From contig DIZA01000002.1 in the NCBI GenBank assembly GCA_002429245.1, positions 62,001 to 126,000 on the forward strand: a stretch of 64,000 bases of DNA, read 5' to 3'. Shown here one piece after another: positions 8,265 through 16,783 of this stretch. Origin of the DNA: Candidatus Saccharibacteria bacterium UBA6040. Lineage in GTDB: Bacteria; Patescibacteriota; Saccharimonadia; Saccharimonadales; Saccharimonadaceae. Under the pieces are notes generated by a model that worked only from the letters and a program-made list of their open reading frames with translations, had not been told where the DNA came from and made no database searches. Position numbers and translations under genes: made by a program. Position 1 is the stretch's first letter, and each line of letters begins with the position of its first letter.

Positions 8265-8663
8265 ATGGATACAAAGAAAAAAATCCTCCTTGTCGAAGAT
8301 GACGAAGCACTGGCCTCAGTCTACAAGTCTCGCCTTGATATCGAAGGCTTCGAAACCAGGGGTGTCTTCAATGGCGAAGATGCGTTATCTGCAGCCATGG
8401 ACTTTAAGCCTGACCTTATCTTGCTCGATGCGATGATGCCAAAGATTAGCGGATTTGATGTCCTTGATATCCTTCGTAACACTCCTGAGACATCTCAGAC
8501 TCGCGTCATTATGTTGACCGCACTCAGCCAGCCAAAAGACAAAGAGCGTGCCGAAGCACTTGGTGTTAACGATTACCTCGTGAAATCACAAGTCGTCATC
8601 GGTGACGTTATTGAACGCGTCAAGTTCCACCTTGGCATGCTTGCCGAAAAACCAACAGAATAG
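8265..8663 (+). CDS. Single-domain response regulator
   Basis: CheY-like receiver of 132 residues with no output domain. The acidic pocket is D12-D13, the phosphoacceptor is Asp55 (LILLDAMMPK), the switch Thr is in MLTAL, and the conserved Lys is in YLVKS. It probably passes phosphate to, or docks on, another protein. It closely resembles the receiver of the gene at 54726-55727. TACAAT lies 9 nt before the ATG. Confidence 0.88.
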   Translation: MDTKKKILLVEDDEALASVYKSRLDIEGFETRGVFNGEDALSAAMDFKPDLILLDAMMPKISGFDVLDILRNTPETSQTRVIMLTALSQPKDKERAEALGVNDYLVKSQVVIGDVIERVKFHLGMLAEKPTE

Positions 8664-8674
8664 GAGAAACCGCC

Positions 8675-8905
8675 ATGAGCCCTGAATCATTTAGTCCTAA
8701 AGCCACAGTCGCCGCTGAAAGCATTATTGGTCCGCTACCAACAGCAACGGCCGAGCAACTCGCCGCCGCCGAAGCAGGTATAAAGGCAGCAGGTTCTTAT
8801 GAAGCTCCTCAACAAAAGCCCACTGAGCCACTGCAGGATCCAAATCTCAATGAACATACTCAGAACGTGCATATAACAACTATTATTGCTCAACCTCCTA
8901 AATAG
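8675..8905 (+). CDS. Small Ala/Pro-rich protein of unknown function
   Basis: 76 residues with a good Shine-Dalgarno (TAGGAGAAACC) 11 nt after the receiver gene, so it is co-transcribed. It is rich in Ala, Pro, Glu and Thr with no membrane segment, and is likely disordered. I do not recognise a family. Confidence 0.55.
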   Translation: MSPESFSPKATVAAESIIGPLPTATAEQLAAAEAGIKAAGSYEAPQQKPTEPLQDPNLNEHTQNVHITTIIAQPPK

Positions 8906-8912
8906 CACCCTC

Positions 8913-9977
8913 ATGCCTGAAGCACTACCTGACGAACTTGAAAAAGGTCCCGAAACTGCAAAATCAGTTAGTTTAACTGGTGCAGAGAATCTTCAGATGT
9001 TCATGGGCGATCCTGAGAGTTCTGAGACGAAAGCTATCATGGAAGCGCATGGTATTGCTTTTGGTGACACTGTCGTTGTGAACGTTGAAGGCCAGAAGCC
9101 TATGGTGGTCAAAGCGGACAAGGAAGATTTCTGGACGCGTGATAAGGCAGCTTCTGAAGTGATTGCCGCAACGGTTGAGGTTTCAGAGCCCCAACCAACA
9201 GAGCTTCACGAGACGGCTAGCCTTGCCAAGATGATGATGGGTGAAACCGCACCAGACGCTGTCGAGAAGCATGAAGAACTCGTTGCCGATGCAATTGAGC
9301 CACTTGGTGAGGAGGCACTTGAGGTGACACTTGTGAATGCCGAGGCATTTGCCGAAGAGGTACCATCTGAGGGGGCTACGCCTGTAGTTGAAAACAAATC
9401 AGAGACGCCACCAAAAGAAGAACTTATTCCCGAAAAGGACGCAAACCTTGCAGGCTCGGTGGTGAACAAGATGGCAACAATGGCAGAGTCGTATCGTGAC
9501 GGCTTTGAACCTGGCGAGGGCGATCATTTGCAGGCTCGGTTCATTAAAGGTGTCGCACATGACATGACAGAGATGCTACAGAAAAGTGAGCTTGGCGCTG
9601 AAGCCTATGCATTTGTGATGGGCTCACTGATTGGTGGACTTAAAGAACAGGGTTCGATGCAGGAAGTTGCACAGCTCATGCATACTTCGGGTGACTTTTC
9701 GGAGGAAGACATAAATAGGGTTCACGATCACTTTTATGCGCTTGATAGAATTGGGAGAGAAGCTGGTCCGGACGCTGATAGCAGAAGGAGTCGGTATATA
9801 TTTGACCTTGAGCAAGAGGCTAATTCGATGATTGAGCATAACGGAAACGTGCCGGATAAAGTCGCACTCAGCACCCTGGGTATTATCGCCGGCCTGACGA
9901 CACACATGCAAAGTCAGTATGATGGTGGCATGAAACGATATGGACTCATGGAGTACGTCGCAAAGATGAAAAAATAA
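8913..9977 (+). CDS. Acidic cytoplasmic protein of unknown function
   Basis: 354 residues from ATG 8913; an in-frame TTG at 8886 inside the previous gene is less likely. The N-terminal half is very acidic and low in complexity (many Glu, Ala, Pro and Val). The C-terminal half (about 190-354) looks folded and helical, with MATMAESYRDGFEPGEGDHL and VALSTLGIIAGLTTHM. No signal peptide or membrane helix is present. It is probably co-transcribed with the receiver gene. I do not recognise the family. Confidence 0.65.
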   Translation: MPEALPDELEKGPETAKSVSLTGAENLQMFMGDPESSETKAIMEAHGIAFGDTVVVNVEGQKPMVVKADKEDFWTRDKAASEVIAATVEVSEPQPTELHETASLAKMMMGETAPDAVEKHEELVADAIEPLGEEALEVTLVNAEAFAEEVPSEGATPVVENKSETPPKEELIPEKDANLAGSVVNKMATMAESYRDGFEPGEGDHLQARFIKGVAHDMTEMLQKSELGAEAYAFVMGSLIGGLKEQGSMQEVAQLMHTSGDFSEEDINRVHDHFYALDRIGREAGPDADSRRSRYIFDLEQEANSMIEHNGNVPDKVALSTLGIIAGLTTHMQSQYDGGMKRYGLMEYVAKMKK

Positions 9978-10000
9978 CCTCCGTATCAACGGAGGTTATT
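9973..10000. terminator. Bidirectional terminator
   Basis: AATAACCTCCG and CGGAGGTTATT form a perfect 11-bp stem with a 6-nt loop, A-rich on the left and T-rich on the right. It serves both the plus-strand unknown gene and the minus-strand rpmA. Confidence 0.85.
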
Positions 10001-10018
10001 TTATATGTCGGCGAGTTA

Positions 10019-10291
10019 TTAAATAACGCTGACTTCGGTTCGTTGTGCAGTTTTACCTGTGAAACGAGTTTTCTTAATTTTAGAGAAGGTAACAATACCG
10101 TCTTTTGCAGCGTGGATAGTGAAGTTACGGCTGATAAATGTACCAGGTCCAGAAACTTTAGTGCTACCAGTCTGACGAACAAGAATTTCGCCAGTATTTA
10201 CTGTTTGGCCACCAAAGCGTTTCACACCAAGACGTTGTCCGGCATTGTTGCGGTTATTTTTACTTGAACCACCAGCTTTTACGTGTGACAT
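10019..10291 (-). CDS. rpmA: 50S ribosomal protein L27 (bL27)
   Basis: 90-residue ribosomal protein near the peptidyl transferase centre. The family signature is clear: KAGGSSKNNRNN, then RLGVKRFGGQTVNTGEILVR, and IHAAKDGIVTF near the end. It is encoded alone, without rplU (L21) beside it. A Shine-Dalgarno AAGGAG precedes the start. Confidence 0.96.
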   Translation of the reverse strand: MSHVKAGGSSKNNRNNAGQRLGVKRFGGQTVNTGEILVRQTGSTKVSGPGTFISRNFTIHAAKDGIVTFSKIKKTRFTGKTAQRTEVSVI

Positions 10292-10345
10292 ATATTATTT
10301 CTCCTTATGGCGAGGCTCTTTTGCTTCGCTCATTCAATCTGTTCA

Positions 10346-10374
10346 ATTTTACTCGAAAACAGGGGAATAGTCAA
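10346..10374 (-). promoter_or_regulatory. Promoter of rpmA
   Basis: On the minus strand, TTGACT (10369-10374) and TAAAAT (10346-10351) are separated by exactly 17 nt. The leader is about 50 nt. Confidence 0.75.
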
Positions 10375-10456
10375 GGGGTTGGCTGGAGGGTTTATGTTTA
10401 GCTCGTTCCGTCGGGGCTTAATAAGAAGTTAATGATTGGTGTGCTACAATCGAGGG

Positions 10457-10675
10457 TAGCATTTCGGTGCCAATAACAATTCGGCAAACAACCTAACCCA
10501 TTTCTTACTAAAGAGGTGGCATGGTCAAAAAAACGCGTAAACCATACTGATCCCGTCGTTCAGGTTCGTTTACGCGTCATGGAGGGAAACTTTCATGGGG
10601 CCCTTAAAAAGGTCCGCTTAGCGGCGGGTTTTGTGTACCCTCGGCTAAGCAACTTTTAAAGGGTTAGGAGGATAT
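10457..10675 (+). ncRNA. Structured 5' leader RNA (unknown class)
   Basis: TACAAT at 10445-10450 places the transcript start near 10457. The leader is about 220 nt and highly folded. A perfect 10-bp hairpin ACGCGTAAAC/GTTTACGCGT (10533-10542 with 10568-10577) overlaps a 9-codon ORF. A second composite hairpin spans about 10610-10662, with CCCTTAAAA against TTTTAAAGGG and CTTAGC against GCTAAG. It ends just before the TTAGGAGG ribosome site of the next gene. I recognise no known riboswitch, tmRNA, SRP or RNase P signature. Confidence 0.5.
10521..10550 (+). CDS. 9-residue leader peptide ORF
   Basis: ATG to TGA encodes MVKKTRKPY, with GAGG 4 nt upstream. Codons 5-8 form the left arm of the 10-bp leader hairpin, so a translating ribosome would melt it. 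This is the layout of an attenuation or translation-sensing leader. It is too short for composition evidence. Confidence 0.35.
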   Translation: MVKKTRKPY

Positions 10676-10822
10676 ATGCAAAACCAAAAGACGCGTACAC
10701 GAATATTAGGGATCGAATCGGATAGCCGATTAGAAACTGCAGCAGTTATTGGAACACTCATACTTTTTGCCGTCGTGGCAGTCATCGCATGGATTGCGAT
10801 TGATATGCAGGCGCGGCCGTAG
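10676..10822 (+). CDS. 48-residue single-span membrane protein
   Basis: A strong Shine-Dalgarno (TTAGGAGG) lies 5 nt before ATG 10676. The protein has a charged, Arg-rich N-terminus (QKTRTRILGIESDSR), one hydrophobic helix (about residues 22-43, TAAVIGTLILFAVVAVIAWI) and a short tail MQARP. It was found by reading the sequence directly. The long structured leader in front suggests regulated synthesis. Function unknown. It stops 5 nt before the convergent end of the RNA methylase gene. Confidence 0.7.
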   Translation: MQNQKTRTRILGIESDSRLETAAVIGTLILFAVVAVIAWIAIDMQARP

Positions 10823-10827
10823 CGAAC

Positions 10828-12021
10828 TTAATTTTTAACGAGAACAAGAATTTCACGCGCCACAATTTGGTCGGGGCGGAAATACAGCAGCTGATCGGGA
10901 CGAACGTTACGCAGTTCAACGTAACTAAATCCAAGGTCTTCTACTTTTGTTAACAGCGGCAGGTGAGTGAAGCGACCGTCGATATCTTTCCAGGCAGGGA
11001 CGCCGAACACGACGGGTGTTCCTGGTTCAATTTGGCCAGCGAGGTTTTTCAAGAACTCTGAAAGAATATGGTTGGTATTACCACGTACTTCGGTCAGCTT
11101 TGAGTTTGATGGTGGCGCACTGAATGGTTGTCCAAGGTAGCCTTCGGCAACAACGGCATCAATCTTCAACTTCTGTGGAGTATCGTTAATGTTGCTTTGC
11201 CACGTCGTTGTCGTTGCGTCACCAACGGTCCATTCGGCAGTCTGATTCTTAAAATCGTGATTGTTCTCGAGCCACTGAATATTGGCTTCGGTGTATGAGA
11301 TCATTTTTTCAGCAATGTCACTTCCGAAGACGTTGTAGCCCATCAGAAGTCCTTCTTGAAGGATGACACCAGTACCACAGAACGGGTCGAGGATGAGGCC
11401 TTTTTCAAGTCCAGCGAGGTTGATCATAATCTGTGCCAGCTTTGGAGGAAGCATGCCGACGAAGGCGTCACGCTTCGGACGACCTTGGTCACGAGCGGCG
11501 AGAGCAGTGATATTCTGCGCACCAGTGCTTTCGGCGATGACGATGCCCGATTGTCCTTTAACGACGATTAACTCAACCTTATTATCAGCAAGCCCAAGTT
11601 TATTATGGTGCGACGTCGCCGTTGAAAGGGCAGCTTCTTGGTTTGGGATAAGGCGAAGACTGGTGCCAGTTGGCTTTAGTTTACTTTTTAAAACAAGCCC
11701 AGTTTTTTGAATGTCACGAGGGCCCTCACTAAATCCATAGGCGCTGATACCGAGGGTGATTTTGCCGTCTTTTTTAGCCCAAGCTTTTGAATAGTGTTGA
11801 ACAATCTTTAGCGAGGCGGCGCGCCAGTCACGGCCAGGAACCTGTAAGACAACTTTGCCTGCTTTTTGAGAACCACCGAGTCGCTGGATATCGATGTAGT
11901 CGGCTTCAGCCGATGGTTGGACGAGGGCGCTGATTTCTGAAAACCAGCTAACATCGCCGTATACTCGTTCGAGTTCGGCGATCGAGATTGCTGGCTGGCG
12001 TCCCAAGATGGCGATGTGCAT
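10828..12021 (-). CDS. Trm11-like RNA (guanine-N2) methyltransferase
   Basis: 397 residues. The N-terminal part (about 1-170) looks like a THUMP-like RNA-binding region. The C-terminal Rossmann methylase has motif I DPFCGTGVILQEGL (about residue 215) for S-adenosylmethionine. The family's catalytic motif is usually (D/N)PPY; here the matching place reads VVAEGYLGQP, so the motif is degenerate. It may methylate tRNA at G10 or a similar site, or have drifted to another substrate. The ATG lies 6 nt from a TATACT box, so the mRNA is leaderless. Confidence 0.75.
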   Translation of the reverse strand: MHIAILGRQPAISIAELERVYGDVSWFSEISALVQPSAEADYIDIQRLGGSQKAGKVVLQVPGRDWRAASLKIVQHYSKAWAKKDGKITLGISAYGFSEGPRDIQKTGLVLKSKLKPTGTSLRLIPNQEAALSTATSHHNKLGLADNKVELIVVKGQSGIVIAESTGAQNITALAARDQGRPKRDAFVGMLPPKLAQIMINLAGLEKGLILDPFCGTGVILQEGLLMGYNVFGSDIAEKMISYTEANIQWLENNHDFKNQTAEWTVGDATTTTWQSNINDTPQKLKIDAVVAEGYLGQPFSAPPSNSKLTEVRGNTNHILSEFLKNLAGQIEPGTPVVFGVPAWKDIDGRFTHLPLLTKVEDLGFSYVELRNVRPDQLLYFRPDQIVAREILVLVKN

Positions 12022-12027
12022 AGCTTT

Positions 12028-12050
12028 AGTATACCTGAATGCTATATAAT
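12028..12050. promoter_or_regulatory. Back-to-back leaderless promoters
   Basis: Minus-strand TATACT (12028-12033) is 6 nt from the methylase start. Plus-strand TATAAT (12045-12050) is 8 nt from the flippase-like start. The two -10 boxes lie only 11 nt apart, so the polymerases should exclude each other. Confidence 0.6.
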
Positions 12051-12058
12051 GAGGCCAT

Positions 12059-13111
12059 ATGCGAAAGATGTCCCAAAAATTGTCATTTCGGGGTTGGTTG
12101 ACAACGATAACACTTCTACTGCTTGCAGTAGTCGTTTTTTTTGCTTGGCCAGAGATCGTAAAGGCCTACCGTTTGCTCGACCGAGTCGACCTGCGTATCC
12201 TCGCACTTCTGATTCCCGTTCAGTTCTTTAGTTACTATGCCGGTGGCGGCATGATTTTTTCATATCTGCGCTCAAAAGGTGATTTAAAAACAATGTCACA
12301 TTGGCGCATTACTCGGATCGCACTCGAACTTAACTTCGTGAACCACATTCTTCCCAGCGGGGGAGCGGCCGGTTTTTCATACCTTGGCTGGGTACTTGGT
12401 AAATATGGGGTCAAGGCAAGCCGTGCGACAATTTCGCAGTTGATTCGTTTTACCTTAACCTTCCTTGCCTTCGTCATTATTTTGATTGTTGCGGTGGTAT
12501 TCCTTGCGTACGATGGTCGTATCAATCGTCTGATCATTGTTCTCGCGAGTCTGATTGCAGTGGTGAGCCTGACGGTTATTTTTGGAACGGTTTATATTAT
12601 TGGTAACGCCCGTCGTTTGACGAAGTTTTCGACATGGCTGACGAATCTTGCCAATGGCTTTGTAAGCAAAATTACTCGGGGTAAAAAGCCACAGATACTA
12701 AAAGAAAACGTGATTCCAGATTTCTTCGGAGAACTGCATCAAGATTATCTTGCGATTCGAAAAGATGCGCGAATTCTCATCAAGCCATTTATTTGGGCAA
12801 TTTTTGTGAACCTCGCGGATGTGGCGTTGATCTGGATCGCCTTCTTCTCACTTGGCTACGAAGTCAGCCCTTCGATCCTATTCGTTGCTTTCGGCGTTTC
12901 GTCGCTCGCCAGTGCCTTTTCCGTGACACCAGGTGGCGCAGGTGTCTATGAGGCGATTATGATCGCATTCCTTGCATCAAGTAATGTGCCACCGGATGTG
13001 GCGATTGCCGGAACGTTGCTTGCTCGTGTGACGCTGGTTCTTGGAACGATTATCTTTGGCTACGTGTTCTATCAATTGACGGTATTGAAGTATGGAAAAC
13101 GTACTACTTAG
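12059..13111 (+). CDS. Lysylphosphatidylglycerol synthase TM-domain / flippase-like membrane protein
   Basis: 350-residue polytopic membrane protein with about eight hydrophobic segments. It matches the layout of the LPG_synthase_TM (UPF0104) family: NHILPSGGAAGFSYL, then VTPGGAGVYEAIMIAFL near the C-terminus. Relatives are flippases or the membrane half of MprF, without the aminoacyl-transfer domain. The lipid handled cannot be told from the sequence. Its end overlaps xseA by 20 bp. Confidence 0.82.
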   Translation: MRKMSQKLSFRGWLTTITLLLLAVVVFFAWPEIVKAYRLLDRVDLRILALLIPVQFFSYYAGGGMIFSYLRSKGDLKTMSHWRITRIALELNFVNHILPSGGAAGFSYLGWVLGKYGVKASRATISQLIRFTLTFLAFVIILIVAVVFLAYDGRINRLIIVLASLIAVVSLTVIFGTVYIIGNARRLTKFSTWLTNLANGFVSKITRGKKPQILKENVIPDFFGELHQDYLAIRKDARILIKPFIWAIFVNLADVALIWIAFFSLGYEVSPSILFVAFGVSSLASAFSVTPGGAGVYEAIMIAFLASSNVPPDVAIAGTLLARVTLVLGTIIFGYVFYQLTVLKYGKRTT

Positions 13112-14183
13112 CGTCAGCGATTTTGTCGCGCTCACCAATCAAACACTTGAATACGCGTATCCAACCGTCCAGGTCGAGGGTGAAATCGCAGAGTTCAAAA
13201 TTATCCAAAACAAATGGGTGAGTTTTAAATTAAAAGATGACGGCGCTCTCGTTAGTTGTTTTACGACGCTGTTCCAAATGCGGACGCCCCTTGAGGATGG
13301 CATGAAAGTCATCGTTGTTGCCGCACCTCGTTTAAACAACAAGGGTTTCTTTACGCTGAACTTGAAATCGGTCAAACCAGTTGGTGAAGGCTCTATTAAA
13401 AAAGGCTTTGAATTACTGAAAGCAAAACTTGAAAAGGAAGGACTGTTTGCGGAGGAGCGAAAGCGAACCTTACCTCGTGTTCCAAAACGCGTCGCAGTGA
13501 TTGCGAGTACAGAATCAGCCGGCTACGCAGACTTTATCAAAATCATTAACGAACGGTGGAGCGGACTTGCGGTTGAAGTCGCACATACCCAAGTACAAGG
13601 TGTTCCTGCACCCGATCAAATGATCCGTGCGATTCGCTATTTCAATAGTCTTGAAGTTTTACCTGAAGTGCTCGTTATCATCCGTGGTGGAGGAAGCGCC
13701 GAAGACCTTTCGACCTTTAACGACGAGCCGTTAGTACGAGCAATTGCTGAAAGTCGTGTTCCAACACTGGTTGGCGTGGGGCATGAGGTTGACCATACGC
13801 TTGCCGACATGATCTCTGACGTCCGAGCGGCGACGCCAACCAATGCGGCGCAGATTTTGGTACCAGACAAACAGGAAATTATTCGTGGTGCCTGGGCACA
13901 GGCGAATTCGGTCGGCAATCTCGTTACGCAAGCGATTGATAGTTACTCACGTCAGACGAAAGAAAATCTTTCGATGGCGTTTACACGGACTCAGCAAAAA
14001 CTTGACGACACGTTTGAGCGATTGGGGATTTTGCGTGTTGCGATTTCACAACTGAATCCAGAGAATGTGCTGAAACGAGGCTATGCACTGTTACGCGGAT
14101 CGCAGACGGTCGGGGCAGTACTAGAAATTGAAACAGTAGAGAATATTATAAAAGCGGAGGTTCAACATGTCAGAAGCAAATAA
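13092..14183 (+). CDS. xseA: Exodeoxyribonuclease VII large subunit
   Basis: 363 residues, shorter than the typical 400-450. The N-terminal OB-fold (about 1-100: VEGEIAEFKIIQNKWVSFKL) binds ssDNA. The catalytic core has RVAVIAS near 135, VLVIIRGGGSAEDL and the VGHEVDHTLADMISDVRAATPT region. With XseB it degrades single-stranded DNA to oligonucleotides. The coiled-coil C-terminal part is reduced. It overlaps xseB by 17 bp. Confidence 0.94.
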   Translation: MENVLLSVSDFVALTNQTLEYAYPTVQVEGEIAEFKIIQNKWVSFKLKDDGALVSCFTTLFQMRTPLEDGMKVIVVAAPRLNNKGFFTLNLKSVKPVGEGSIKKGFELLKAKLEKEGLFAEERKRTLPRVPKRVAVIASTESAGYADFIKIINERWSGLAVEVAHTQVQGVPAPDQMIRAIRYFNSLEVLPEVLVIIRGGGSAEDLSTFNDEPLVRAIAESRVPTLVGVGHEVDHTLADMISDVRAATPTNAAQILVPDKQEIIRGAWAQANSVGNLVTQAIDSYSRQTKENLSMAFTRTQQKLDDTFERLGILRVAISQLNPENVLKRGYALLRGSQTVGAVLEIETVENIIKAEVQHVRSK

Positions 14184-14388
14184 TGATGCAAAGAAAAAAT
14201 CAGTCCAAGAAAAATTAACTGATCTATCAGAACTCGTCGGGTGGTTTCAGGGTGACTCATTCAAACTTGAAGACGCACTGGATAAGTTCAAAGACGCCGA
14301 GGCGCTGGCTGAAGAGATCGAAAAGGATCTGACGAAACTTAAAAATGATATTCAAGTCGTCAAAAAGCGATTTGATACACAAGAATAG
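14167..14388 (+). CDS. xseB: Exodeoxyribonuclease VII small subunit
   Basis: 73 residues, helical and highly charged, with the family pattern LEDALDKFKDAEALAEEIEKDL. The start lies inside the end of xseA, with AGCGGAGG upstream, so the subunits are translationally coupled. Confidence 0.88.
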   Translation: MSEANNDAKKKSVQEKLTDLSELVGWFQGDSFKLEDALDKFKDAEALAEEIEKDLTKLKNDIQVVKKRFDTQE

Positions 14389-14397
14389 GGGGTATAA

Positions 14398-14928
14398 GTG
14401 ATTTCACCAAGCGCTGTCATTATTTTTATCATCGTCTGCTTGGTGGTGTTCTTTGGGCTGGTTGTTTTCGTCGGTGCGCCATATGTGCCTAGTCAGAAAA
14501 AGTATGTCAAACGGGCTTTCGATTATCTTGGTATTGATTCGGCCGATTTGCTTGTCGATGTTGGCAGTGGTGATGGGATTATTCTGCGCATCGCCTCCAA
14601 CTATGGTGCAAAAGCGATAGGATACGAGATTAACCCTGTATTGGTCGCGATTTCACGGTTACTTTCTTTCCGTGATCCGCACGTAAAGGTATTGATGCAA
14701 AATTTGTGGCTGGCAAAATTGCCCGATGAAACAACGATCGTATACGCATTTGCTGTTCAGCGTGATGAAAAGAAATTACGAACGCTTTTGCAACGTGAAG
14801 CGAATCGGCTGGGGCGACCTCTGAAATTACTGTGTTTTGGGAGTCCATTTAAGCATATGCAATCGGTTGATACGTTCGAAGCGTACCATCTTTATATATT
14901 CCAACCTTTACAGCCAAAAAATGCTTAA
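14398..14928 (+). CDS. Membrane-anchored class I methyltransferase
   Basis: 176 residues starting at GTG. One N-terminal membrane helix (about 5-30) is followed by a Rossmann methylase. Motif I is LLVDVGSGDGI (about 57-67), and an acidic residue follows in IGYEINP. Similar small proteins in other bacteria are annotated as SAM-dependent methyltransferases. The substrate is unknown; a membrane-bound lipid or envelope substrate is plausible. It follows xseB after 9 nt. Confidence 0.65.
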   Translation: MISPSAVIIFIIVCLVVFFGLVVFVGAPYVPSQKKYVKRAFDYLGIDSADLLVDVGSGDGIILRIASNYGAKAIGYEINPVLVAISRLLSFRDPHVKVLMQNLWLAKLPDETTIVYAFAVQRDEKKLRTLLQREANRLGRPLKLLCFGSPFKHMQSVDTFEAYHLYIFQPLQPKNA

Positions 14929-14930
14929 GG

Positions 14931-14936
14931 TATAAT
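14931..14936 (+). promoter_or_regulatory. Leaderless promoter
   Basis: TATAAT lies 6 nt before ATG 14943, which places the A of ATG at the expected +1. TTTACA at 14907-14912 is a possible -35 with an 18-nt spacer. Confidence 0.6.
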
Positions 14937-14942
14937 GGCGAT

Positions 14943-15605
14943 ATGACTCATATTCTTGCAGCGCATAAAAACGAAGTCGGAGCAGTAAATACCTGGCTGG
15001 TTATCAGTATCGCCTTTATCGTGGCGACTGTTGCGCTTGGGGGAGCGTTTGCTTGGGCGCTGATTAACTATTTTGATCAAAAAGATACTGTCGACACCAA
15101 AGTATCAACTGCTGTGACGACTGCAGTCAAGAAACAAGCCGATACAGATGCGGCAAACTTTGAAGCAAAAGATAAGCAACCAAACCGCCAGTTTGCTGGT
15201 CCAGAAGACTTTGGATCGCTGAGCTTCTCTTACCCAAAGACATGGAGCACGTATATCAACAAAGATGCTTCAACGGGAACCTTTCAGGCCTATTTGAATC
15301 CCGTCTCTGTCCCAACTATTAACTCTTCGACGCAGTATGCATTAGAAGTGACTATCGAGACAAAGAATTACGACACAATCCTTAACACATACACCGCGCT
15401 GGTGAAAAAAGGTGACCTAAAATCAAGCACGGTCAGGATTAACGGCGTTGATAGTGCTCGACTCGACGGTGTATTTTCGAAAGATATTCGTGGTTCAGCA
15501 GTGATCTTTAAAATCCGCGACAAAACGGTCACGATTCGTACTGATGCCGACACATTCAAGCCTGATTTTGAAGCATTAGTTGCCTCAATCAAGTTCAACC
15601 AATAA
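14943..15605 (+). CDS. Exported single-anchor protein with PsbP-like domain
   Basis: 220 residues. One membrane helix (about 17-43) is followed by a charged linker and an outside domain (about 85-220) containing FGSLSFSYPKTWSTYI, a pattern seen in PsbP-like and related lipoprotein domains where a beta sheet starts with xFSYPxxW. No catalytic residues are recognised. It is probably an envelope protein of unknown role. Confidence 0.6.
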   Translation: MTHILAAHKNEVGAVNTWLVISIAFIVATVALGGAFAWALINYFDQKDTVDTKVSTAVTTAVKKQADTDAANFEAKDKQPNRQFAGPEDFGSLSFSYPKTWSTYINKDASTGTFQAYLNPVSVPTINSSTQYALEVTIETKNYDTILNTYTALVKKGDLKSSTVRINGVDSARLDGVFSKDIRGSAVIFKIRDKTVTIRTDADTFKPDFEALVASIKFNQ

Positions 15606-15668
15606 TCTTCTAAAATCAATCACGCTCATCTTTGTCACAGGCTACCAGCTGATGCTACACTAAAGTAT

Positions 15669-16409
15669 ATGAAAAAGAGTGAGGGACTCGGAGTCGAATC
15701 TTCTGAGAAGGTGATTGATGCTACAGAAGTATCTTCACTGACGGCAGCTGCTCACGAGCTTAAATCTCCTCTTGCATTGGTACGCCAATTAGCACTTCGA
15801 TTGGATGCCAGTGATGTCTCGGACGAGCAACGACGTCTTATTCAACAAATTACACTGACCAGTGAACGTGCACTGCGTCTGACGAGTGATCTGACACGTG
15901 TTGCGAGGCTTGATGATGCTATGTTTGAGCTGGAACCGATTAATCCTGAACAGTTGTGTCGAGACATAGCCACGGAGCTTGCACCGCTATTTGAAGCTCA
16001 TGGCAGGTCGCTTGCGGTGAGTCACCGAGTTCATCCTTTACTACTGGTTGCCAACCGAGATTTACTCCGTCGTATCATTATGAATTTTAGCGATAACGCA
16101 TTGTATTATAGTCAGCCAGGAACGGCGGTGCATATGCAGATTCAAGCGCTGACAAAAGCAGGAACGATTCGTGTGGGAATTCGTGATTTTGGACCGGCAC
16201 TATCGAATGATATGTGGCGAAAACTCCAAAAGAAATTAAAACATTCACCGCAAGCAATTCACGCGCGTCCGCAAAGTAGTGGGCTGGGGCTTTTCATCGC
16301 TAGCCAGTTTGCTGAGGTGATGAACGGCACGATTGGGGCAACCAGGCACCGTGACGGCGCAACCTTTTACGTTGAACTGCAGGCATCAAGGCAACTTAGC
16401 CTGTTATGA
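15669..16409 (+). CDS. Soluble histidine kinase without sensor domain
   Basis: 246 residues. The H box begins at once: His29 in AAHELKSPLALVRQ. The ATPase domain follows with N box NFSDNALYYS (about 139), G1-like RDFGPALS and G2 SSGLGLFIASQ. No membrane helix or PAS/GAF domain is present, so input must come through a partner protein or the cytoplasm. It overlaps the next receiver gene by 4 bp (ATGA). Confidence 0.85.
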   Translation: MKKSEGLGVESSEKVIDATEVSSLTAAAHELKSPLALVRQLALRLDASDVSDEQRRLIQQITLTSERALRLTSDLTRVARLDDAMFELEPINPEQLCRDIATELAPLFEAHGRSLAVSHRVHPLLLVANRDLLRRIIMNFSDNALYYSQPGTAVHMQIQALTKAGTIRVGIRDFGPALSNDMWRKLQKKLKHSPQAIHARPQSSGLGLFIASQFAEVMNGTIGATRHRDGATFYVELQASRQLSLL

Positions 16410-16783
16410 CAAATGTACTACTGGTCGAAGATGATCCGTGGTTGGCTGAGCTCGAGGCTGGCGTGCTGGTTGGAGCTGGATTTACGGTTGTTCATTCACC
16501 GCACGCACCATCTGCGATCGCCAAGATTGATGAAACGCAACCAGATATTATTATTCTTGACGTGCTTTTAACGGGCAGCACAGCGTTTGCGTTATTGCAT
16601 GAATTGCAGTCCTACGGTGACACCAAAACGATCCCCGTTATTCTGTGTACGAATATGGCCGAGAGTCTAAAACTTGAAGACTTGAAACAATATGGTGTTC
16701 GTAGAATCGTTGATAAGACGACGATGCAACTTGACGACCTACCTGCGGCGATTAAAGCCGTGCTTGGAAAAGTGATGTTATGA
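16406..16783 (+). CDS. Single-domain response regulator
   Basis: 125 residues, receiver only. The acidic pair is D9-D10, the phosphoacceptor is Asp52 (DIIILDVLLTG), and a Lys follows in IVDKTTM. The conserved Thr/Ser switch is replaced in the segment ILCTNMAES. It is likely phosphorylated by the overlapping upstream kinase. Its own 3' end overlaps recO by 4 bp. Confidence 0.85.
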   Translation: MTNVLLVEDDPWLAELEAGVLVGAGFTVVHSPHAPSAIAKIDETQPDIIILDVLLTGSTAFALLHELQSYGDTKTIPVILCTNMAESLKLEDLKQYGVRRIVDKTTMQLDDLPAAIKAVLGKVML

